A model generated the notes under the pieces. That model was not told where the DNA came from, made no database searches, and saw only the letters and a program-made list of their open reading frames with translations. 9,795 bases of DNA from UBA12403 sp043808565. Lineage in GTDB: Bacteria > Patescibacteriota > Patescibacteriia > UBA9934 > GWF2-40-263. Where the stretch lies: the NCBI GenBank assembly GCA_043808565.1, contig JAZDEQ010000062.1, positions 1-9,795 on the forward strand, in the 5' to 3' direction. Each line of letters begins with the position of its first letter. The stretch's first letter is position 1. Below, in pieces: positions 1 to 5,074 of this stretch. The translations under genes and the position numbers were made by a program.

Positions 1-1
1 T

Positions 2-124
2 GATTTGGATAAGCTTGAAAACGTTGTTTTTAAAAGGTGTGAATGGATACTTAAAAACCCTGAAATTCTAAAAGGAGCCGTGGGATTTAATTGGATACAA
101 GAAATTGAAAGTAGAATAGATTAA
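2..124 (+). CDS. C-terminal end of an unrecognised protein (partial)
   Basis: An open frame enters from the left edge and runs 40 codons to a TAA at 122-124. The start lies outside the window. The visible tail is mixed charged and hydrophobic, with three Trp-containing stretches (CEWILKNPE, FNWIQEIESRID), and looks like a soluble helical C-terminus. No family can be named from this piece. It converges with the decayed mazG-like gene on the other strand. Recognisable mazG similarity fades out right where this frame stops, so the junction may be an old recombination point. That it is coding is likely from composition; its function is unknown. Confidence 0.5.
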   Translation, partial: DLDKLENVVFKRCEWILKNPEILKGAVGFNWIQEIESRID

Positions 125-406
125 GTTAATTTGGTATAACACCTCGGCTAGATTAATATTCAAATCATGACACATAAGAAGTACCCAATAGAAAACATCG
201 GCCAATTCTTCACCAATGTCTTCTTTTTTATGTTCAACATGTTAATCAATTTCGCCACCGTTTTTCCACTGGAAATGTTCGAGTACTTCTGTTGCTTCTA
301 AAACCAAAGACAAGGCCTCGTCTTTTGGATTATGAAACTGTTTCCAGTTTCTTTCATCACGAAAAGCAATAATTTTATCGGTTAGCTCTTTAATTATATC
401 TGGCAT
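125..406 (-). pseudogene. MazG-like nucleotide pyrophosphohydrolase, broken by a nonsense codon and C-terminally truncated
   Basis: Reading leftwards from an ATG at 404-406, the translation follows the small MazG-like/dCTPase-type pyrophosphohydrolase family. It has an N-terminal FRDERNWKQFHNPKD stretch, then the metal-binding helix LVLEATEVLEHFQW, then a second acidic helix EDIGEELADVFYWVLLM. Family members hydrolyse (d)NTPs to NMP and PPi and bind magnesium through these Glu/Asp residues. An in-frame TAA at 242-244 interrupts the frame after 54 codons, between the two acidic helices. A GAA to TAA change would explain it, since Glu fits the context. The frame then stays open through the second helix and loses family character near 125-135, without the usual Lys-rich end. 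Two independent lesions argue for a dead gene. A 54-residue product would lack half the metal site. Confidence 0.8.
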
Positions 407-414
407 ATTTTTAA

Positions 415-493
415 TTTATTTCTCCCCCATTCTCCCACCAAAACCCCAAAAAATCAATCGCTAAAATTAACAAAAACCCGCCTGGGTGGGCGG
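415..493. repeat. 79-bp direct repeat, copy 1
   Basis: This segment matches 1126-1204 at 78 of 79 positions, the only difference being C438 versus T1149. On the minus strand it runs from the terminator-like hairpin to a purine-rich GGGGGAG stretch and ends 8 bases before the mazG-like ATG at 406. The second copy has the same geometry relative to the NYN gene. It may carry shared expression signals: a weak minus-strand promoter-like pair, TTGATT with 17 bases to GAGAAT, is preserved in both copies. Confidence 0.95.
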
Positions 494-501
494 GGTTTTT
501 T
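472..501. terminator. Bidirectional intrinsic terminator within repeat copy 1
   Basis: CCCGCC (477-482), loop TGGGTG (483-488) and GGCGGG (489-494) form a perfect 6-bp GC stem. It has five A on the left (472-476) and six T on the right (496-501), so it can terminate transcription in either direction. In repeat copy 2 the right side has changed to GGA followed by TGTTGG, so that copy keeps a T-run only for minus-strand transcripts. Confidence 0.75.
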
Positions 502-519
502 GTTATTTCTTATGACCGC

Positions 520-548
520 TTGACAAAGGTGGTTTAATTTAGTATTCT
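520..548 (+). promoter_or_regulatory. Plus-strand promoter before a short hairpin transcript (unit 1)
   Basis: TTGACA at 520-525 is a perfect -35 box. It is 17 bases from TATTCT at 543-548, a 4/6 match to the -10 consensus. Transcription would start near 555, only a few bases before the hairpin at 563-604. No plus-strand reading frame of meaningful length follows. The position relative to repeat copy 1 equals that of the second promoter relative to copy 2 (offset 711). Confidence 0.6.
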
Positions 549-554
549 TATCTT

Positions 555-609
555 ATAAAGACGAAAAGGGATCCGAACGGTTAACTACCTAAGGAGCCCT
601 TTTCTTTTT
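555..609 (+). ncRNA. Putative short hairpin RNA, unit 1 (also the terminator of the NYN gene)
   Basis: A promoter directly upstream and a T-run at 605-609 bracket about 55 bases. Arms 563-574 (GAAAAGGGATCC) and 593-604 (GGAGCCCTTTTC) pair over 12 positions with one mismatch. A short inner GGT/ACC pairing (579-581 with 587-589) sits inside. The right arm overlaps the last codons of the minus-strand NYN gene, whose TAA is at 581-583. The structure may therefore simply be a shared terminator. The strong promoter so close to it is what suggests a distinct small RNA or an attenuated remnant. Expression is not shown by sequence alone. Confidence 0.4.
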
Positions 610-1117
610 GTATTTTATTTTTTATACCATCCTGATCCAAATAATCAAAAAGTTCTGAACCTATTTTTTTATAAAGCGAGGAAGCAAACCGTTTATTGGG
701 AAACAAAATCTTTTTCAATTTTCCTTCTTCGATTAAAAAATCGACTAAAATTTTGTAATCTCCGTCTCCGGAAACGATAACAATTTTATCAAACAAATCT
801 TGTTTATAAAGTTTTTTCATTACATGAAAGACAATATCGGTGTCAACATTACCTTTCTTTTTTCCTTGCATGGCCGCAGTGTGTTGTTTAAAAATTAATA
901 TAAAGCCAGCCTCTTGTATTTCGATGTAAAGATCTTGATATTTTTCGTTTACATAACCTAAAAAATAATAAGCTTCATTAACATGATATTTCTTTTGTAA
1001 ATATATTCTAAATCTAGCCAAATCAACTTTCCACGATCCACCGCCATTTTCTGTAGTTCCCATGTATAAATTTTGTCCGTCAATAAAAGCGATATTTTTC
1101 TCATTATCTTTTATCAT
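581..1117 (-). CDS. NYN domain (LabA/DUF88-like, PIN-fold) putative ribonuclease
   Basis: This 178-residue protein fills the normal size of a single NYN domain. The family belongs to the PIN-like nucleases, which use clustered Asp residues to bind metal and cleave RNA. The expected acidic motifs are all present: FIDGQNLY with Asp13, NVDTDIVF with Asp92 and Asp94, and VSGDGDYK with Asp118 and Asp120. A conserved Asn16 follows the first Asp. The protein has no signal peptide or membrane segment and so should be cytoplasmic. The ATG at 1115-1117 follows repeat copy 2 by 8 bases. A GGGGGAG stretch inside the repeat is the only ribosome-binding candidate. The C-terminal tail (Lys-rich, ending GSLGS) overlaps a hairpin. 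The substrate is unknown; RNA processing or a defence role are both possible. Confidence 0.88.
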   Translation of the reverse strand: MIKDNEKNIAFIDGQNLYMGTTENGGGSWKVDLARFRIYLQKKYHVNEAYYFLGYVNEKYQDLYIEIQEAGFILIFKQHTAAMQGKKKGNVDTDIVFHVMKKLYKQDLFDKIVIVSGDGDYKILVDFLIEEGKLKKILFPNKRFASSLYKKIGSELFDYLDQDGIKNKIQKEKGSLGS

Positions 1118-1125
1118 AAATTATT

Positions 1126-1204
1126 TTTATTTCTCCCCCATTCTCCCATCAAAACCCCAAAAAATCAATCGCTAAAATTAACAAAAACCCGCCTGGGTGG
1201 GCGG
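1126..1204. repeat. 79-bp direct repeat, copy 2
   Basis: This is the partner of 415-493 with a single difference. It ends 8 bases before the NYN start at 1117, as copy 1 does before the mazG-like start. The CCCGCC/GGCGG hairpin is at 1188-1204. Its left-hand A-run supplies a T-run for minus-strand transcripts, so it could terminate readthrough from the RhuM-like gene. Similarity stops abruptly inside the right arm of the hairpin (G494 versus A1205). Confidence 0.95.
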
Positions 1205-1230
1205 ATGTTGGCACGAGAAACTTTAGACGC

Positions 1231-1259
1231 TTGCTTTTTTAACAAAAGTTTGTTATTAT
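1231..1259 (+). promoter_or_regulatory. Plus-strand promoter before a short hairpin transcript (unit 2)
   Basis: TTGCTT at 1231-1236 is separated by 17 bases from TATTAT at 1254-1259, a 5/6 match to the -10 consensus. The expected start is near 1266. The -35 position is exactly 711 bases from that of unit 1, the same offset as the two repeat copies. The spacer sequence differs. A purine-rich AAGGAG at 1268-1273 follows but no frame of note uses it. Confidence 0.55.
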
Positions 1260-1265
1260 ATAAAC

Positions 1266-1332
1266 ATAAGGAGTAAGATCTCTCGCGTTGGGGTACCGAA
1301 TGGCGCCCCGCTAAAGCGAGAGGCTTTTTTTT
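1266..1332 (+). ncRNA. Putative short structured RNA, unit 2, ending in an intrinsic terminator
   Basis: CTCTCGC (1280-1286) pairs perfectly with GCGAGAG (1316-1322), followed by eight T (1325-1332), a textbook terminator. Inside it, GGGGTACC (1290-1297) and GGCGCCCC (1302-1309) close a GAAT loop, with one wobble and one mismatch. The unpaired 3' linker reads CTAAA, resembling the CTAA linker in unit 1. With a promoter just upstream, the predicted transcript is about 65 nt. It converges on the 3' end of the RhuM-like gene. It may be a small RNA, a remnant leader, or only a terminator. Confidence 0.45.
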
Positions 1333-1376
1333 ATTTCTTTTTATTTTTTTAGCCAGCAAGGTCGAAATCAACTTTA

Positions 1377-1847
1377 TTATGTCAAAACCAATTCCAAAAC
1401 ATCCGCGTTATCAATCACAGCCCCAGCCGGCAATAATTGTTTAATGTTTTCCACAGCCACTAAAAATTGTTCATAATTTTTAGTCACACGGTTTTTGTTT
1501 ATAGCAAAACCTTCAGTTATATACTGACGCAAAGTTTCGGTGGCCCACTGACGGAAAGTAATAGCTTTTGCAGAATTAGCCCGATAACCAACGGCTAAGA
1601 TCATATCCAAAGAGTAAAAAACCACTGATTTATCAGAATTTGCAATGTGCATTTTTTGCACATTGCTTTTTGTAATTACTTCCTTATTTTTTAAAATATT
1701 TCCAATGTGTTTAGTAACAACCGATCTTTCTAAATCAAAAACTTCGGCAATTTGTTTCTGTGTTGCCCAAATGGTTTCTTCTTTTAAATCTTTCCGAAGT
1801 TCAATGGCTCCGGATTTGGCTTGATAGATAACAATATTTTTTGGCAT
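1377..1847 (-). CDS. RhuM-type (COG3943-like) DNA-binding protein, probably lacking a C-terminal Fic domain
   Basis: The 156-residue translation matches the N-terminal module of RhuM family proteins. It has an opening strand (IVIYQAKSGAIELRK), then ETIWATQKQIAEVFDLERSVVTKHIGNIL (about 24-52), which is a helix-turn-helix, then VVFYSLDMILAVGYRANSAKAITFRQWATETLRQYI (about 75-110), the family signature. Full-length relatives often continue through a segment like NADVLELV into a Fic AMP-transferase-type domain. Here the frame reaches NADVLELVLT and stops. No HPFxxGNxR Fic motif is visible downstream in other frames. Partners of this type occur in mobile and toxin-related contexts, but the standalone role is unknown. 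The start ATG at 1845-1847 has no Shine-Dalgarno site. Confidence 0.85.
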   Translation of the reverse strand: MPKNIVIYQAKSGAIELRKDLKEETIWATQKQIAEVFDLERSVVTKHIGNILKNKEVITKSNVQKMHIANSDKSVVFYSLDMILAVGYRANSAKAITFRQWATETLRQYITEGFAINKNRVTKNYEQFLVAVENIKQLLPAGAVIDNADVLELVLT

Positions 1848-1923
1848 TTTTTTGTTTATATTATTCCGCTATTTTCTCACTTTTTAAGATGAAAAACAAT
1901 CCGTTAAATAACCACCCCTTCCC

Positions 1924-1949
1924 CCTCCTTGTAGAAAATAACAAGGAGG
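1924..1949. promoter_or_regulatory. Hairpin pairing a Shine-Dalgarno with an anti-Shine-Dalgarno sequence
   Basis: CCTCCTTGT (1924-1932) and ACAAGGAGG (1941-1949) form a perfect 9-bp stem with an 8-base loop. The right arm with its continuation (1943-1953) reads AAGGAGGTGAT, the full complement of the bacterial 16S tail. On the plus strand only a 5-codon frame (ATG 1952-1954) follows. On the minus strand the hairpin lies about 75 bases upstream of the RhuM-like start and would sit in its leader. Confidence 0.6.
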
Positions 1950-1984
1950 TGATGGATTTCTCTAGATAACAATAACGCTCCGCA

Positions 1985-2004
1985 TATGCCGCTTCAGCGG
2001 CATA
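1985..2004. repeat. Perfect 9-bp inverted repeat
   Basis: TATGCCGCT (1985-1993) and AGCGGCATA (1996-2004) are exact reverse complements separated by two bases. It can form a tight hairpin or cruciform. There is no T-run on either side, so it is not a typical terminator. Confidence 0.7.
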
Positions 2005-2104
2005 CAGGCCTCGTCCCACCCCGATCCGATCCAACCCAACATCGATTGGCCCTTTTGGCTTGCGCTCGAGCCAGAACACGATGAAACACGAAAAGGCAGC
2101 CAAT

Positions 2105-2118
2105 TCGCCTCGAGGCGA
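2105..2118. repeat. 14-bp perfect palindrome
   Basis: TCGCCTCGAGGCGA is its own reverse complement with no spacer. This suits a dimeric protein site better than an RNA hairpin. No adjacent promoter motif was identified. Confidence 0.6.
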
Positions 2119-2200
2119 TTTGAAACATAAAAACCAAGAGAAGAAACGCAACCCGCAGCGACAGACAAAAGGGCTCTCTACAAAGGCCATTTCTTTTCTC

Positions 2201-2236
2201 CCCCTCTTTTATTTGGGCCAGCAAAGAAAAGAGGGG
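2201..2236. repeat. 10-bp perfect inverted repeat with 16-base loop
   Basis: CCCCTCTTTT (2201-2210) pairs fully with AAAAGAGGGG (2227-2236). Further GC stems follow at once: CCCGCC/GGCGGG (2245-2250 with 2267-2272) and TGGGGC/GCCCCA around AAA (2275-2289). Together they form a run of three stem-loops in about 90 bases. Confidence 0.65.
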
Positions 2237-2375
2237 TGGCTTGGCCCGCCGTAGCCCAGCGAAGGAGGCGGGTGTGGGGCAAAGCCCCAGCAATTAAAAA
2301 AATAAAAAACCGCCCCAAAGCGATTCTTAAACAAGCCCCCTAACGCCCATAATGCCTTAATGCCCCAAACAAAAA

Positions 2376-3851
2376 TTACCTCGCCTTCTTGGTCACATTA
2401 AACCCCAAATATTTACCAATCATCAAACGCGTTTGCGCATCAATGGCCGGGGCGGCACCGAAAATTGTAAAAGTGATGGGCAAAAGCAACCACTGCAAAA
2501 GCATAACAATCCAAACTGTTGGCCGAACGGTTTTGGGTCGAGGTGGCAAAAGCGTTAGAGACAAAAGCGCCGAAACAAAAACTCCGGCCATGGCCAAACG
2601 CATAATGCTTTGCAAAGTAAAAGGCGCGGCTTGAACAAAGGCCGAAGCGTTTTCACCAGAAATCCAAAGCGGCAAACGGCCGAGGAGGAAAATCAAAATC
2701 GGAGCCGTGGCCCAGGTATACATGCCTTCAAGATGATTCCAAAGATATTTAATTTTTTTCTGGCGCGGAATGAACGGATCTTTTTTAAAAGCTTCGATCA
2801 TAACCGGAAAATGCTCAACACCCCAAGCCCAACGGCGTTGCTGTTTATATAAAGCCTTCAGACTTTCCCAATAAGTCGCCCCAACCACCGTGTCCATAGA
2901 CACTGGCAAATGCATGGGAATAACGCGATAGTCGCCATGATATTTAATAAAAGCCTGAAGAAAAATTCTAGAGTCTTCGGAGACAATATCTTTTTGCCAA
3001 AAATCAACATCGACTAACATTTTCCAAGGCATGGAATGCGAGGAAAAAGTCCAAAGGCGTTCGGGCCGAGCTAGTTCAGAAAATAGCCAAAAAATTGTAC
3101 CAAAAGCCGCAATGCGCACCGGAGCTCGCGAAGTCCAAATATTATTAGAAAAAAGCACGACTGGTTGATAGGAAGCGTGAGTTGGATTGGGAGTGGTCAG
3201 ATACAAATATGAAAGACAGGCAAAATACGAGGCATGAACATTGGTATCAACATCAAAAGATGAAACCACAATATTTTCCGGCGCCAAATCAGGATAATCT
3301 TTAGCTAAAATTTCTTTAACTTGATGAGCCGAATAATTTAAATTCGAACCCTTACCTTTTATTTCGTCAGGTAAATTTTTTGGGTGAACCGTAAGAATTA
3401 AACGATTAAAAACTTTGCCAAATTCTTTTTGAATAACCGGAGCAACTTTGGAAAAATTTTCTGAGCACCTTTCTTCACCCGCCAAAACAATAATCATTTT
3501 TTCTTTAGGAAAACGTGAAGCGGCTAAGGATTGCATGGTCTCGCGAACAATCTGAAGACTTTCTTGAGTCATGGGCAAAAAAATCAAATGATATAAACGT
3601 GACCAATCTTTTTGTTGTTGCAAATCACCAAACCAATCACGCCGCATGGCCTGACGATAATTGCGCCACGAGGCAATGGTATAAACCACAAAATAAGAAA
3701 TCCGAAAAAACCAATAAAGATCAAAAATAATAATAAAGGCAATGGCCACCGTGGGCGCAAAAAAAGCCGCAAAAATTGCCAAAATAAAAGTCCCCCAGAC
3801 TAAAGCCCCGGGAATAATTTCCCATTTTCGACTTTTACCGTAAGTTGGCAT
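2376..3851 (-). CDS. Membrane-bound family 2 glycosyltransferase (cellulose-synthase-like fold)
   Basis: This 491-residue protein has two N-terminal membrane segments (about 12-60), a cytoplasmic GT-A domain (about 80-360) and three further hydrophobic stretches (about 378-396, 415-436, 446-468). The processive GT2 hallmarks are visible: KGKGSNLNYS (165-174), the metal/nucleotide-binding DVD at 200-202, the acceptor-side SEDSR with the base candidate Asp293 (291-295), and QQRRW at 337-341. Such enzymes add sugars from nucleotide-sugars to a growing surface glycan at the inner membrane face. The first loop lacks the usual PxYNE motif and reads FLPMTQES instead. No Shine-Dalgarno site precedes the ATG at 3849-3851. 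A 113-bp palindrome separates it from the next minus-strand gene. The sugar and product cannot be told from sequence. Confidence 0.88.
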   Translation of the reverse strand: MPTYGKSRKWEIIPGALVWGTFILAIFAAFFAPTVAIAFIIIFDLYWFFRISYFVVYTIASWRNYRQAMRRDWFGDLQQQKDWSRLYHLIFLPMTQESLQIVRETMQSLAASRFPKEKMIIVLAGEERCSENFSKVAPVIQKEFGKVFNRLILTVHPKNLPDEIKGKGSNLNYSAHQVKEILAKDYPDLAPENIVVSSFDVDTNVHASYFACLSYLYLTTPNPTHASYQPVVLFSNNIWTSRAPVRIAAFGTIFWLFSELARPERLWTFSSHSMPWKMLVDVDFWQKDIVSEDSRIFLQAFIKYHGDYRVIPMHLPVSMDTVVGATYWESLKALYKQQRRWAWGVEHFPVMIEAFKKDPFIPRQKKIKYLWNHLEGMYTWATAPILIFLLGRLPLWISGENASAFVQAAPFTLQSIMRLAMAGVFVSALLSLTLLPPRPKTVRPTVWIVMLLQWLLLPITFTIFGAAPAIDAQTRLMIGKYLGFNVTKKAR

Positions 3852-3857
3852 AGACTG

Positions 3858-3970
3858 GTTACGAATTACGAAAATTAACGAATATACGAATTTGGCTTAC
3901 TCCTCCCCCTACTAAGGGGGCGGGGCGAATTCGTAGATTCGTACATTCGGCACTTTTCGTAATTCGTAAC
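3858..3970. repeat. Nested 113-bp intergenic palindrome
   Basis: The outer arms 3858-3874 (GTTACGAATTACGAAAA) and 3954-3970 are exact reverse complements over 17 bases. The middle arms 3878-3892 and 3928-3942 pair over 15 bases with one mismatch. The core CCCCCT/AGGGGG (3905-3910 with 3915-3920) closes an ACTA loop. Nearly all of it is built from variants of ATTCGTA. It fills the whole gap between the MscS-like and glycosyltransferase genes. A non-autonomous repeat (MITE- or REP-like) or an mRNA processing structure are both possible. Confidence 0.9.
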
Positions 3971-3980
3971 AGAATAATTT

Positions 3981-4655
3981 TTAAGACGAAATGTCTTTTT
4001 TTAACTTTTCTAAAACCTGGGCCGCGTAATCTTTGCCGCCCAAACCAAAAGCCAAACCACCGGCCAAGGCCACCATGGCCACAAAACCAGTAAATAAAAT
4101 TCTAATCAGTTCTTCGGCAATCTGCAATTGAATTAAAGCGGCCATAAAAGCGAACACCAAAATTGACCAACGGGACAGACCAGCCAAAACATCAGCTGAA
4201 ACCAAATGCGCCGCGGCCACAGCTGACTTAACCACCCGATAAACAAAGTTAGCCAAAACCGAACCAAAAAATAACATGATCACGGCAATGATTACATTGG
4301 GCAAATAGAGCACGACCTGTTTAAGATAATCAGTAACTTGATCCCAACCTAAAATATCGGTAGTAGCAATAAGTACGACAACAATTAAAAACCATTTAAC
4401 AATCCAGCCCAAAAGTTTGCTGATATTTAAATGCAAACCGTATTTTTCCAAAATTTGCGGTACTTCAAATTTTTTAGCCAAACTGTCAACTCGCAAAAGT
4501 CTAACAATTTTTTCTACCACTCGTTGCAAAACCAAGGTGACTATTAAACCCACAAAAAAGACCAAGACCGCTCCCATCAGTTGAGGTAAAAAAGAAAATA
4601 AACCTGTCCAAAGTTCCAAGAAAGAATCTTGGACGACATTAAAACTTAAAGGCAT
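3981..4655 (-). CDS. Small MscS-like membrane protein (TM-helix repeat type)
   Basis: The 224-residue protein is mostly membrane helices: about 21-47, 82-103, 112-142, 160-182 and 188-206. The last helix, ALAGGLAFGLGGKDYAAQV (about 196-214), is rich in Gly and Ala and resembles the pore-lining helix of MscS channels, with the usual FGLGGK turn. The cytoplasmic beta domain of true MscS channels is absent, since the protein ends about 12 residues after that motif. It therefore fits the short conserved-TM-helix family. Pressure-relief or ion-leak function is an inference. The start is 9 bases beyond the TsaB stop with no Shine-Dalgarno site, which points to co-transcription with the genes upstream. 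Confidence 0.8.
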   Translation of the reverse strand: MPLSFNVVQDSFLELWTGLFSFLPQLMGAVLVFFVGLIVTLVLQRVVEKIVRLLRVDSLAKKFEVPQILEKYGLHLNISKLLGWIVKWFLIVVVLIATTDILGWDQVTDYLKQVVLYLPNVIIAVIMLFFGSVLANFVYRVVKSAVAAAHLVSADVLAGLSRWSILVFAFMAALIQLQIAEELIRILFTGFVAMVALAGGLAFGLGGKDYAAQVLEKLKKDISS

Positions 4656-4664
4656 AGAAAAAAA

Positions 4665-5072
4665 TTAAATTTTATTTTTTAAAGTAATGTTTGGTGGTCG
4701 GTCGTAAACTGGAATGACAAATTCTTGACCGGTCGCGGCTAACCAATCTTGGCCAAAAGTTCTGATCAAAGTTTCACCATCAAGTCGCGCATTATTTTCC
4801 AGACCAATTATGGGTAAGGCCCGAGAAAAAGCCAAAGCATTGGCCAGGATTACGATAATTCGGTTTGAAGTAAAGGAACCCGGGCCAGTAACCACGACAA
4901 TTTTAGTTAGATCGCTCCAGGAAATTTTTTGCTCAGTCAAAAAATTTGCCAACATCAAAAGATATTTTTCCGGCGTGGTGAAAATTTTCTGAAAAAAATT
5001 AAACTGACCGGCTAAATCAAGCAAACCGATCTCTAAAATTTTAATATCTTGCGCGGCTAAAAAAAGGAGCAT
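4665..5072 (-). CDS. tsaB: Compact TsaB-like protein, tRNA threonylcarbamoyladenosine (t6A) modification
   Basis: TsaB is the inactive Kae1-like partner that supports TsaD in making t6A37 on ANN-decoding tRNAs. The diagnostic motif VTGPGSFTSNRI (61-72) matches the TsaB GPGSFTGLR signature. The final VIPVYDRPPNITLK matches the family's PxYxRPP ending. At 135 residues it is much shorter than the usual 220-230. The shortening lies between about residues 95 and 117, where most of the second lobe should be. Both ends being recognisable argues for a reduced but real gene. The N-terminus (MLLFLAAQDI) is divergent from the ordinary ILAIDTS form. It begins 2 bases after the stop of the HTH gene, so the two are translationally coupled. 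The family call is fairly sure; that the reduced protein functions in t6A synthesis is inferred. Confidence 0.75.
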   Translation of the reverse strand: MLLFLAAQDIKILEIGLLDLAGQFNFFQKIFTTPEKYLLMLANFLTEQKISWSDLTKIVVVTGPGSFTSNRIIVILANALAFSRALPIIGLENNARLDGETLIRTFGQDWLAATGQEFVIPVYDRPPNITLKNKI

Positions 5073-5074
5073 GT

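Larger units (their letters stand above)
1848..2375. other. Gene-free spacer dense in inverted repeats
   Basis: The 528 bases between the RhuM-like and glycosyltransferase genes contain open frames on both strands, but their translations are Arg/Ser/Cys-rich, overlap one another and match no family I recognise. The stretch holds at least six hairpins: 1924-1949, 1985-2004, 2105-2118, 2201-2236, 2245-2272 and 2275-2289. It is richer in G+C than the flanking genes. I see no tRNA, no rRNA body and no DnaA boxes. Near 2346-2366 there is a short tandem pattern of GCC followed by (C)ATAAT/TTAAT. It could be a structured RNA, a regulatory spacer or decayed mobile DNA. Confidence 0.5.

Noticed and set aside
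242..244. Stop codon reassignment to explain the in-frame stop in the mazG-like gene
   Set aside because: The codon is TAA, which all complete genes in the window use as their stop. CPR recoding affects UGA. A nonsense mutation fits better.
415..1204. CRISPR array
   Set aside because: Only two copies of a 79-bp unit separated by a 632-bp gene-bearing segment; no short regular spacers and no cas genes.
415..1335. Integron gene-cassette array (the repeats as attC sites)
   Set aside because: No GTTRRRY/RYYYAAC core pair or R/L box arrangement was found, no integrase is present, and the repeats lie at the 5' ends of the genes, not the 3' ends.
1930..1970. 3' end of a 16S rRNA gene on the minus strand (ATCACCTCCTT)
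   Set aside because: Only the 11-base tail matches. The preceding bases do not show the conserved helix 45 region, and no rRNA body lies upstream.
1861..2293. Overlapping open frames of 99 and 109 codons on the minus strand
   Set aside because: They overlap each other in different frames, have unusual Cys/Arg/Ser-rich composition, lack ribosome binding sites and lie in a hairpin-rich segment. No family resemblance was seen.
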